The notes beneath the pieces are model-generated. The model was given only the letters and a program-made list of their open reading frames with translations. It was not told the origin of the DNA and searched no databases. The position numbers and the translations under genes were made by a program. This document shows, piece after piece, positions 1 to 6,920 of a stretch of DNA of 45,411 nucleotides. Origin of the DNA: Bacteroidaceae bacterium (GTDB taxonomy: Bacteria; Bacteroidota; Bacteroidia; Bacteroidales; Bacteroidaceae); the NCBI GenBank assembly GCA_017556585.1, contig JAFYMP010000089.1:1-45411 (forward strand), written 5' to 3'. Position 1 is the first letter of the stretch. Each line of letters opens with the position of its first letter.

Positions 1-1
1 A

Positions 2-1633
2 ACACATTATGACCATACTATAAACACCGATGGTTGGCCTTTAGGTGTTTGCCATCTTGTGTTATATAGCGGAGCAGGTAATATATTGTCATCACGTAAC
101 CTGTTCCATTACAATATGTCATTTACTCCACCAAGCATAACGGTAGATACTCTGCGTACAGACTTTTCACCCTTTAGCAAAGTGCAAATGTCATTAAAAC
201 TTCAAGATAGAAATGGTGTGCCATTTCGTGACAGAATAGCTCTTTCTGTTCGCGACAGTAAAGAATACGGCACAATCTATTCCGATAATCTTATGACCAA
301 CCTTCTGCTTTCATCAGACTTAAAAGGTTTTATCTATCATCCGGAATATTATTTTGAATCTGACGATTCCGTTCATCGTCGCCATACAGATTTGTTAATG
401 CTTGTTCAAGGTTGGGAACGTTACAACTGGCAATATATGAGTGGGGCCGAAACATTTAATGAAACTAGACGTATGGAAAAAACATTGGGTATGAATGGTT
501 GGATATTAAAGAATACTTTTACTACCAGAGAACGTAATGTGTTTCTTTCTGATGTTGATGTTTATACAACGATTGCTCCTGCAGACAGAAATGTGTTTGT
601 AGAGTATGGTAAAACCTCAACAGACAGTACCGGTTATTTTGGTTTTGATACGAAAGATTTTTATGGAGTAGCAGATCTTACCATAAATTTGGTATATAAA
701 AAGCGTCAAGAACAAAAACGAAATTTAGATTACAAGGCAAAGATTCGTTTGGAAAGGGCATATACACCAAGCTTACGACCTATTTTTGGTGTAGAAACAC
801 TATTAGGTGAAGGTAGCTCTAGAATGACAATTTTGGAAAGAGAAGAAAAGGATTCTTTGCCTACTTATGTTAAGAAAGACAAAAGCATTCTTCTTCCTAC
901 TGTAGAAATATCAGCAGAAAAGAAGTATGTAAGCTACAATACATTTCAGGCATTTAATGTGAGAAAAGATGTTGAGAAAATGCTTGATTTGGGAGAATAT
1001 CCGCCAAGTGTATATGAATATTTGCTAGATAAAGGATATAAAGTGAGTTATCAAAAAGAAGGTCGGTTGACAATTAATGGTTTTCCTGTTTTTTTATATA
1101 TACATAACCAATCAGAAATGGTAGAAACCAACGATACTATTTATTTAGAGGATGTGAGAAGATTGGTTAGCATTAATGTGTCTGAAAATACAATCCCAAT
1201 GTATGCTATACTAGATGAAATTCCACTATTTTATAAAAGCAGAGCATATCTTTATGACCCTACAACGGTACACAGAATGCGTTCCGATAATTCCAGATAT
1301 TATCTTTTAGATATTTTAGTAAAAGAGGAGCATGAGTTTATGACTAGGAAAGAGGCAGATAATTTAGGCAAACGTGTCACTACTCTTGCGGGTTATTTTC
1401 CACCAGAAGAGTTCTACGCTCCGGAGTACCCAGATGGTCCTATCCCCGGTGATGTTGATTACCGCCGCACACTATACTGGAATCCTAATTTGGTAACAGA
1501 CAGTGTGGGTCGTGCTCAGGTAGAATTCTATAACAATTCATATTCCACAGGTTTTAGCATTAGCGGAACGGGAATGACTGCCAGCGGAACACCCTACATA
1601 ATAGACGAAACCTACACCAAACCCGAAGATTAA
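2..1633 (+). CDS. MG2/plug-like surface protein, C-terminal part (5' end outside window)
   Basis: The reading frame is open from the first full codon at position 2, so this is the 3' portion (543 codons) of a larger gene; the GTG at 59 is not a convincing start. The visible part matches the large Bacteroidales proteins annotated as MG2-domain or TonB-receptor-plug-domain proteins: a segment reading NLLLSSDLKG, then HPEYYFE and LLMLVQGWERY, a plug-like middle region, and a C-terminus with DYRRTLYWNPNLVTD followed by a macroglobulin-like strand region. Such proteins usually carry a signal peptide and EKVYLHF near the N-terminus, which would lie to the left. They are probably exported and extracytoplasmic; the exact substrate is unknown. 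The next gene, a membrane-anchored regulator, begins 56 nt downstream with its own promoter, so they need not be co-transcribed. Family assignment comes from remembered sequence similarity. Confidence 0.75.
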   Translation, partial: THYDHTINTDGWPLGVCHLVLYSGAGNILSSRNLFHYNMSFTPPSITVDTLRTDFSPFSKVQMSLKLQDRNGVPFRDRIALSVRDSKEYGTIYSDNLMTNLLLSSDLKGFIYHPEYYFESDDSVHRRHTDLLMLVQGWERYNWQYMSGAETFNETRRMEKTLGMNGWILKNTFTTRERNVFLSDVDVYTTIAPADRNVFVEYGKTSTDSTGYFGFDTKDFYGVADLTINLVYKKRQEQKRNLDYKAKIRLERAYTPSLRPIFGVETLLGEGSSRMTILEREEKDSLPTYVKKDKSILLPTVEISAEKKYVSYNTFQAFNVRKDVEKMLDLGEYPPSVYEYLLDKGYKVSYQKEGRLTINGFPVFLYIHNQSEMVETNDTIYLEDVRRLVSINVSENTIPMYAILDEIPLFYKSRAYLYDPTTVHRMRSDNSRYYLLDILVKEEHEFMTRKEADNLGKRVTTLAGYFPPEEFYAPEYPDGPIPGDVDYRRTLYWNPNLVTDSVGRAQVEFYNNSYSTGFSISGTGMTASGTPYIIDETYTKPED

Positions 1634-1650
1634 AAATAAGACAAAGTATG

Positions 1651-1682
1651 TTAGGGCTGTAAGTGAATTTAGAGTATTTTTG
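1651..1682 (+). promoter_or_regulatory. Bacteroidota-type promoter for the TPR-HTH lipoprotein
   Basis: TTAG (1651-1654), a 20-bp spacer and TATTTTTG (1675-1682) match the -33 TTTG / -7 TAnnTTTG promoter with one mismatch in the -33 box. The ATG at 1689 is only 6 nt past the octamer, so a transcript from here would have almost no leader. Confidence 0.55.
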
Positions 1683-1688
1683 TAACAA

Positions 1689-3323
1689 ATGAAAAATAGG
1701 ATAACAGTACTGATAGTAGTTGCTACAATTTTGCTTTCTGCAGGTTGTAGCGGTGACAGACGTGAATATAGCCGTTTAGTGGAACTGGAGCAGGTTCTTG
1801 AACAGAATCCTGATTCTGTGCGCAGTGTGTTGTATGCAATGCCTACACCTAAGAAAGAGCGTAGTAAGGCGCTATATACAGTTCTTAAAACGCAGGCAGA
1901 CTATAAGTGCTATGAACCATTGGAGTCAGATTCCTTAATGTTAGAAGCTACAGCATACTATGGCACCGGGAAGAAAGATTATTACGCAGCATTGGCATAT
2001 TATACATTAGGTTGTGTATATACAGATACCGAAAACCATTTAGCGGCCATAGAAGCTTATCTGAAAGCAAAAGATCTGTTCCCCGATACTTTAATTCGTT
2101 ATTATGCGCTGACGGAATGTTTGTTGGGCTTGAAATATGTTAATAGTAGTGCCTATGATTATGCTGAAAACCATTTGTTATGTGCCATGAATAATGCTGA
2201 TCGTTTAAATGACGTTCATACGTATTGTATATCGCGGTTTAATTATGCATTGTGTTTATTGTATAGAAGGGATTTTGAAACAGCAGAGCAATATTTTTTA
2301 GAATTTCTCGATAACGAAGCCTATTCTGAATATTATAGAATCAATCCGTTGTTACAATTAGCTAAGATTTATTATCTTCATTACAAAGACTACGATAAAT
2401 CTCTTTTATATGTAAATAGGTTTCTTAATTTGAGCAAATCTAATAATGAAGCCGGTTTGGCTGTCAAGGCAAACAATTTTTATTATATGGCAGTTTATGA
2501 TTCTGCTTATCATTATTACTTAAAATCGTTAAAAACAGCAACAGAATTGAATACCATTGGTTTGTGCTATGATAAGCTGACTGAATTATCTTTAATTGAT
2601 CCAAAATATTCAGATTCAATTTTCTTTTCAAAATATAAGGATGTAATTGACACTTTGTTTGATGGAAGAAACTTGAATAAAATTAATAATTTGCACTACA
2701 TCCATAGTGTGGAGTTGGCTGAACATGAATTGCGTCATAAGCAAAAAATATTAGTATGTTGCTCTGTGTTTATTCCGGTGTGTCTGTCGCTGTTGACTAT
2801 GTTTATGATTACTGCATTAAAAAAGCGAAAGAAAGAAAAATTGTGGCAGAAAAAAGATAATATATCCAGAATAGAGTGTGAAATATACAATAATCAGTTG
2901 GAAAATAGAGAATGTAATGAAAGTGCAAATACAGTGTCGGAAAATGATTTAGATATTTTTAGTAAATTACTTGCAGAGTGTAAGGAACTGTTTCTGCTAT
3001 CAGATGCTAATACAATACTAATTTCTCATACCGCAGTGGTAAGAGAGGAATATACAGAAGCAGAAATAGAGCACGTTAAAAAGAATGTTTTAGAGATATT
3101 CCGTCCTGCTATTGTGCTCTTGTCTAATCAATGTAAAACCATTGATAACAGAGGTGTTTTAATTTGTGTTTTGTCATATTTAGGTTATAACAGTGCTGAA
3201 ATATCGTTATTCTTAAACGTGTCGGCCGAGAGTGTACGTCAGCGTAAAAAGAGAATGAAAGAGAGTTTAGGTACTGAATTATACAAATGTATTTTTATGA
3301 AAAGTATAACGAATAACGTATAA
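1689..3323 (+). CDS. TPR lipoprotein with transmembrane segment and C-terminal helix-turn-helix
   Basis: The 544-residue product starts with a lipoprotein signal (LLSAGC; lipidated Cys about residue 20), so the ATG at 1689 is secure. Residues about 30-330 are helical TPR-like repeats (AALAYYTLGCVYTD, FETAEQYFLEFL). A hydrophobic span at about 353-376 is followed by the basic run KKRKKEK, a coiled-coil-like stretch, and a C-terminal helix-turn-helix (NVSAESVRQRKKRMKESLG, about residues 505-525) like those of LuxR-type regulators. This is the known Bacteroidota layout of a membrane-bound one-component regulator: periplasmic TPR sensor and cytoplasmic DNA-binding tail. A lipobox and a later membrane span in one protein is unusual; the signal could instead be an uncleaved anchor. 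The target is unknown; the preceding surface-protein gene is a candidate. A strong inverted repeat with a T-run lies 27 nt after the stop. Confidence 0.7.
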   Translation: MKNRITVLIVVATILLSAGCSGDRREYSRLVELEQVLEQNPDSVRSVLYAMPTPKKERSKALYTVLKTQADYKCYEPLESDSLMLEATAYYGTGKKDYYAALAYYTLGCVYTDTENHLAAIEAYLKAKDLFPDTLIRYYALTECLLGLKYVNSSAYDYAENHLLCAMNNADRLNDVHTYCISRFNYALCLLYRRDFETAEQYFLEFLDNEAYSEYYRINPLLQLAKIYYLHYKDYDKSLLYVNRFLNLSKSNNEAGLAVKANNFYYMAVYDSAYHYYLKSLKTATELNTIGLCYDKLTELSLIDPKYSDSIFFSKYKDVIDTLFDGRNLNKINNLHYIHSVELAEHELRHKQKILVCCSVFIPVCLSLLTMFMITALKKRKKEKLWQKKDNISRIECEIYNNQLENRECNESANTVSENDLDIFSKLLAECKELFLLSDANTILISHTAVVREEYTEAEIEHVKKNVLEIFRPAIVLLSNQCKTIDNRGVLICVLSYLGYNSAEISLFLNVSAESVRQRKKRMKESLGTELYKCIFMKSITNNV

Positions 3324-3350
3324 TTGCAGAATTATTCAAAAAAAAATAGG

Positions 3351-3399
3351 GGTTCGGTATGCAAAATTTTGTATGTTTTTGCACATCGAACCGTTTTTT
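3351..3399 (+). terminator. Long inverted repeat with T-run: terminator and/or argR operator
   Basis: Arms 3351-3366 and 3377-3392 (GGTTCG..TGCAAAA / TTTTGCA..CGAACC) pair at 14 of 16 positions around a 10-nt centre. T6 follows at 3394-3399 and A9 precedes the left arm, so it could terminate transcription on either strand. It lies 27 nt after the TPR-HTH stop. Its right arm also contains the -33 box (3378-3381) of the argR promoter, so a protein bound here would block argR transcription. Confidence 0.6.
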
Positions 3400-3411
3400 A
3401 TACTATTTTTG
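3378..3411 (+). promoter_or_regulatory. Promoter of the arginine operon
   Basis: TTTG (3378-3381), a 22-bp spacer and TATTTTTG (3404-3411) lie 28 nt before the argR ATG. The spacer is slightly long for the phylum. The -33 box is inside the 42-bp palindrome, suggesting repressor control, plausibly by ArgR itself. Confidence 0.5.
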
Positions 3412-3439
3412 CAACGCAAACGAGAATATTTATGCAATT

Positions 3440-3916
3440 ATGAAGAATAAGAACAACAGGTTGGAAGCCATACGTCAAGTAATATCCGAACAGGATATAA
3501 AGAATCAGGACCAGCTATTGCAGGTGTTGACTTCTATGGGTTATAATGTAACGCAGGCTACTCTGTCTCGCGATTTGAAGAAGATGAAAATTTCAAAAGT
3601 TGCAAACACATACGGAGATTACCTATATGTTCTTCCTAATAGAGCCTTGGTGCAGAAAAAGGCTGCTGCCGAAAGTGTACCGGTTGTTAACCAGCCCAGA
3701 TATGGTTTTGTCTCGTTAAATTTTTCAGGGAATATGGCCGTAATTAAAACCAGGCCGGGTTATGCAAGCAGTTTAGCGTACGACATAGATAACCATAATC
3801 TGCCAAATGTACTTGGTACTATTGCGGGCGACGACACATTGCTTATGGTATTGTCGGAAGATGCAAACAGAACAGAAATTAAACATCTATTGGAACCTAT
3901 TATTATATCTATTTAA
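3440..3916 (+). CDS. argR: Arginine repressor ArgR
   Basis: ArgR is the arginine-responsive hexameric repressor of arginine biosynthesis. From the ATG at 3440 the product has 158 residues, the usual length. The N-terminal winged helix has TQATLSRDLKKMK at 38-50, the ArgR recognition-helix signature, and the C-terminal domain has GTIAGDDT at 126-133, the arginine-binding and oligomerisation motif. An upstream in-frame start at 3359 would add 27 Phe/Cys-rich residues encoded by promoter DNA, so it was rejected. It is the first gene of the arginine operon, 16 nt ahead of the acetyltransferase gene, so the repressor probably controls its own transcription through the palindrome in its promoter. 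Confidence 0.95.
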   Translation: MKNKNNRLEAIRQVISEQDIKNQDQLLQVLTSMGYNVTQATLSRDLKKMKISKVANTYGDYLYVLPNRALVQKKAAAESVPVVNQPRYGFVSLNFSGNMAVIKTRPGYASSLAYDIDNHNLPNVLGTIAGDDTLLMVLSEDANRTEIKHLLEPIIISI

Positions 3917-3932
3917 TCAGATAAAGATTATA

Positions 3933-4484
3933 ATGGAAAACGAGATTGAGATAATGGTTGCGGATGAATCGCACGAAAAATATGTGGATGTCATCCTGAA
4001 AACTATTGAAGATGCAGCAAAAGTGCGTGGTACAGGTATTGCCAAACGAACCCACGAATATGTTGCTGAAAAGATGAAAGAGGGCAAAGCAATTATAGCC
4101 CTTTGTGGTGGCGACTTTGCAGGTTTTTGCTATATAGAAACCTGGAGTGATAAGCATTATGTGGCAAATTCAGGTCTTATAGTTGTGCCATCATACAGAA
4201 ACAAAGGTTTGGCAAAAAGAATTAAGCAGTTTGCATTTAATCTGTCGCGAGAGAGGTGGCCAAATGCAAAGCTTTTCGGTCTTACCAGTGGTGGTGCGGT
4301 AATGAAGATAAATACTGAACTTGGCTATGTGCCGGTTCCGTTTTCTGAACTGACCGATGATGAGGCTTTTTGGCGCGGTTGTCAGGGCTGTTGCAACCAC
4401 GATGTATTGGAGCGTACAGAGCGTAGATATTGTATTTGTACAGGTATGCTGTACGATCCTGCAAAACATAAAGATAAGGAATAA
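3933..4484 (+). CDS. GNAT-family N-acetyltransferase of the arginine operon (likely N-acylglutamate synthase)
   Basis: The 183-residue GNAT protein has the acyl-CoA pyrophosphate loop RNKGLA at 89-94 after the beta-bulge strand GLIVVP. Its place between argR and argG suggests it makes the first acylated intermediate of the pathway (N-acetyl- or, in Bacteroides-type arginine synthesis, N-succinylglutamate), standing in for ArgA/ArgJ; that function is inferred from position. The C-terminal part holds five cysteines (150, 153, 154, 167, 169), which could bind a metal and are not usual in GNAT enzymes. The start at 3933 was chosen because the longer frame from 3807 lies inside argR. It is 14 nt ahead of argG. 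Confidence 0.75.
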   Translation: MENEIEIMVADESHEKYVDVILKTIEDAAKVRGTGIAKRTHEYVAEKMKEGKAIIALCGGDFAGFCYIETWSDKHYVANSGLIVVPSYRNKGLAKRIKQFAFNLSRERWPNAKLFGLTSGGAVMKINTELGYVPVPFSELTDDEAFWRGCQGCCNHDVLERTERRYCICTGMLYDPAKHKDKE

Positions 4485-4498
4485 ACTGTAATTATAAT

Positions 4499-5701
4499 AT
4501 GGCAAAGAAAAAAGTGGTGGTAGCATTTTCAGGTGGTTTGGATACCAGCTATAATGTTATGTACCTTACTAAAGAGATGGGCTACGAAGTGTATGCAGCT
4601 TGTGCAAACACCGGTGGTTTTAGCCCGGAACAATTAAAGACAAATGAAGAGAACGCCTATAAATTGGGCGCAGTTAAATATGTGACTCTTGATGTAACTA
4701 AGGAATATTACGAAAAGTCTTTAAAGTATATGGTTTATGGTAATGTGTTGCGTAACAACTGTTACCCTATATCTGTATCTTCTGAACGTATATTCCAAGC
4801 ATTGGCTATAGCACGTTATGCAAATGAAATAGGTGCAGATGCTATTGCTCACGGTTCTACAGGTGCAGGTAATGACCAGATTCGTTTTGATATGACATTC
4901 CTGGTGAAGGCTCCGGGAGTGGAAATTATTACTCTTACTCGCGATAAGAACTTAAGCCGTAAAGAGGAGATAGATTATCTTAATGCAAATGGTTTCAGCG
5001 CCGATTTCACTAAGCTGAAATATTCATATAATGTAGGTATCTGGGGTACATCTATTTGTGGCGGTGAAATACTTGATTCAACACAGGGATTGCCGGAATC
5101 GGCTTATCTGAAGCATCCTGAAAAACAGGGTTCAGAGATTCTCTCTTTAGGTTTTGAAAAGGGAGAACTGAAGAGTGTAAACGGTGTTGATTTTGAAGAT
5201 AAGATTGCAGCTATACAAGAGGTGGAAAAGATAGGTGCTGCATACGCAATAGGTCGTGATTGCCACGTAGGTGACACTATTATAGGTATTAAAGGACGTG
5301 TAGGTTTTGAAGCTGCTGCTCCTATGCTTATTATTACGGCACACAGATTCCTGGAAAAATATACATTGTCTAAATGGCAACAGTACTGGAAAGATCAGGT
5401 GTCAAACTGGTATGGAATGTTCCTGCATGAATCACAGTATCTGGAACCTGTAATGCCCGACATTGAGGCTATGCTGGAAAGTTCACAGCGTAATGTAAAT
5501 GGTGTTGTAACTCTGGAATTGCGTCCATATAGCTTCCAGACAGTGGGTTGTGATACTCCCGATGATTTGGTTCACAACAAGTTGGGTGAATATGGCGAAG
5601 GTGCAAAGGCCTGGACTGCAGACGATGCCAAAGGCTTTATAAAGATTACCTCTACTCCTTTGCGTGCATACTATAGTGTGCATCCGGATGAAGAGCGTTA
5701 A
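4499..5701 (+). CDS. argG: Argininosuccinate synthase
   Basis: ArgG condenses citrulline and aspartate with ATP to argininosuccinate, the penultimate step of arginine synthesis, in the cytoplasm. The 400-residue product has the N-type ATP pyrophosphatase loop AFSGGLDTS at 9-17 and the nucleotide/citrulline-binding segment AHGSTGAGNDQIRFD, and it spans the normal family length. It follows the acetyltransferase by 14 nt. argH and the carbamoyltransferase gene (argF-type) are not in this window, so the pathway is completed elsewhere. Confidence 0.97.
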   Translation: MAKKKVVVAFSGGLDTSYNVMYLTKEMGYEVYAACANTGGFSPEQLKTNEENAYKLGAVKYVTLDVTKEYYEKSLKYMVYGNVLRNNCYPISVSSERIFQALAIARYANEIGADAIAHGSTGAGNDQIRFDMTFLVKAPGVEIITLTRDKNLSRKEEIDYLNANGFSADFTKLKYSYNVGIWGTSICGGEILDSTQGLPESAYLKHPEKQGSEILSLGFEKGELKSVNGVDFEDKIAAIQEVEKIGAAYAIGRDCHVGDTIIGIKGRVGFEAAAPMLIITAHRFLEKYTLSKWQQYWKDQVSNWYGMFLHESQYLEPVMPDIEAMLESSQRNVNGVVTLELRPYSFQTVGCDTPDDLVHNKLGEYGEGAKAWTADDAKGFIKITSTPLRAYYSVHPDEER

Positions 5702-5742
5702 GATGGTGCAATAGATTGATTTTAACTTTTAATATTACAATT

Positions 5743-5931
5743 ATGTCAGAAAAAAAATTATTTCGTTCATCAGCAAACAAGAAACTTTGCGGTGTATGTG
5801 GAGGTTTGGCAGAATACTTAGGTATGGATGCAACAGTTATGCGTATTCTTTGGGTATTGTTCGCTCTTTTAGGCGGATGTGGCCTTTTGGCTTACCTGAT
5901 TTGCGCATTGATTATGCCTGTTAAAGAATAA
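5743..5931 (+). CDS. Small PspC-domain membrane protein
   Basis: This 62-residue protein is almost entirely a PspC domain: a basic N-terminus (KKLFRSSANKKLCGVCGGLAEYLG), then MRILWVLFALLGG and a hydrophobic span ending in ALIMPVKE. PspC domains occur in phage-shock and envelope-stress proteins of the inner membrane. The ATG at 5743 was preferred over a TTG at 5716 that would add nine residues unlike the family. It is 41 nt after argG and 2 nt before argC, so it is probably translated from the arginine operon mRNA, although no link to arginine synthesis is known. Confidence 0.85.
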   Translation: MSEKKLFRSSANKKLCGVCGGLAEYLGMDATVMRILWVLFALLGGCGLLAYLICALIMPVKE

Positions 5932-5933
5932 AT

Positions 5934-6902
5934 ATGATAAAAATCGGAATAATTGGCGGTGCTGGATATACAGCAGGTGAACTGATTAGATTGCTTCTGA
6001 ATCATCCTGATGCTGAACTTGTATTTGTAAACAGTACAAGTAATGCAGGCAATAAGTTGAGTTCAGTACATAGCGGTCTGATAGGTGAAACAGATATGGT
6101 TTTCACAGATCAGATGCCGTTTGATGAAATTGATGTATTGTTCTTCTGTACAGCTCATGGTGATACCAGGAAGTTTATGGAATCTCATAATCTGCCTGAG
6201 CATCTTAAGGTTATCGACCTCTCTATGGATTACCGTCTGGAATCGGAAGATAATCCGTTCATATATGGCCTGCCTGAATTGAATCGCAGACAGATATGCA
6301 AGAGTAAGTATGTGGCCAATCCGGGTTGTTTTGCCACTGCTATTCAGTTGGCACTATTGCCATTGGCACGTAACTTGATGCTCAATGACGATGTATATGT
6401 AAATGCTATAACCGGTAGTACGGGCGCAGGTGTTAAACCATCATCTACAACTCATTTTAGTTGGAGAAACGATAATATTAGCATCTATAAACCGTTTACA
6501 CATCAGCATTTGCCGGAAATTCTTCAATCTGTAAAGCATCTGCAGAGCAGTTTCGATTCAGACATCACATTTATTCCGTATAGAGGCGACTTTGCAAGAG
6601 GTATATTCGTAACGGTAGTTGTAAAAAACGCGGTTGCCATAGACGAAATGTACAGAATATACCGTGAATATTATAAGGAAGATTCTTTTGTGCATGTTGT
6701 GGAAGAGCCTATAGATTTGAAACAGGTGGTAAATACCAACAAGTGTTTGCTTCATCTTGAAAAGCATGAAGACCGTCTGTTGGTGGTATCATGTATAGAT
6801 AATCTGTTGAAAGGTGCCAGCGGTACTGCAGTGCACAATATGAACCTATTGTTTAATTTAAAAGAGACGACCGGACTTATGCTGAAACCGTCCGGTTTCT
6901 AA
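5934..6902 (+). CDS. argC: N-acetyl-gamma-glutamyl-phosphate reductase
   Basis: ArgC performs the NADPH-dependent reduction of the acylated gamma-glutamyl phosphate to the semialdehyde. The 322-residue product has a Rossmann start (GIIGGAGYTAGEL, about 5-17) and the active-site Cys132 in NPGCFAT, and it shows the compact type 2-like length. It begins 2 nt after the PspC gene and ends 18 nt before argD. In Bacteroides the intermediate is thought to carry a succinyl rather than an acetyl group; the sequence alone cannot settle this. Two overlapping inverted repeats occupy its last 35 bases. Confidence 0.95.
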   Translation: MIKIGIIGGAGYTAGELIRLLLNHPDAELVFVNSTSNAGNKLSSVHSGLIGETDMVFTDQMPFDEIDVLFFCTAHGDTRKFMESHNLPEHLKVIDLSMDYRLESEDNPFIYGLPELNRRQICKSKYVANPGCFATAIQLALLPLARNLMLNDDVYVNAITGSTGAGVKPSSTTHFSWRNDNISIYKPFTHQHLPEILQSVKHLQSSFDSDITFIPYRGDFARGIFVTVVVKNAVAIDEMYRIYREYYKEDSFVHVVEEPIDLKQVVNTNKCLLHLEKHEDRLLVVSCIDNLLKGASGTAVHNMNLLFNLKETTGLMLKPSGF

Positions 6903-6914
6903 AGGTCTGTTTTT
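6870..6914 (+). promoter_or_regulatory. Mutually exclusive hairpins at the argC-argD junction
   Basis: ACCGGAC (6870-6876) pairs with GTCCGGT (6890-6896), while GAAACC (6884-6889) pairs with GGTTTC (6894-6899). The two stems share bases and cannot coexist. T5 follows at 6910-6914, 10 nt beyond the second stem, so it is not a classical terminator. The arrangement resembles an attenuator but also overlaps argC codons and may be chance. Confidence 0.35.
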
Positions 6915-6920
6915 ATAGGT

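Noticed and set aside
3324..3346. E. coli-type ARG box before argR (GAATTATTC)
   Set aside because: Only a 9-bp half-like palindrome; it lacks the 18-bp consensus spacing, so the larger dyad was preferred.
3359..3439. N-terminal extension of ArgR from an ATG at 3359
   Set aside because: It would translate the promoter palindrome and -7 box into a Phe/Cys-rich stretch unlike any ArgR; the ATG at 3440 gives the normal 158 residues.
3807..3932. Longer start of the GNAT protein within argR
   Set aside because: The extra 42 residues are an out-of-frame reading of argR; the start at 3933 fits the domain.
4191..4526. Reverse-strand ORF opposite the GNAT and argG start
   Set aside because: It is a shadow of conserved genes, with no domain and no promoter; similar antisense frames over recG, hisS, tex, topA and others were dismissed for the same reason.
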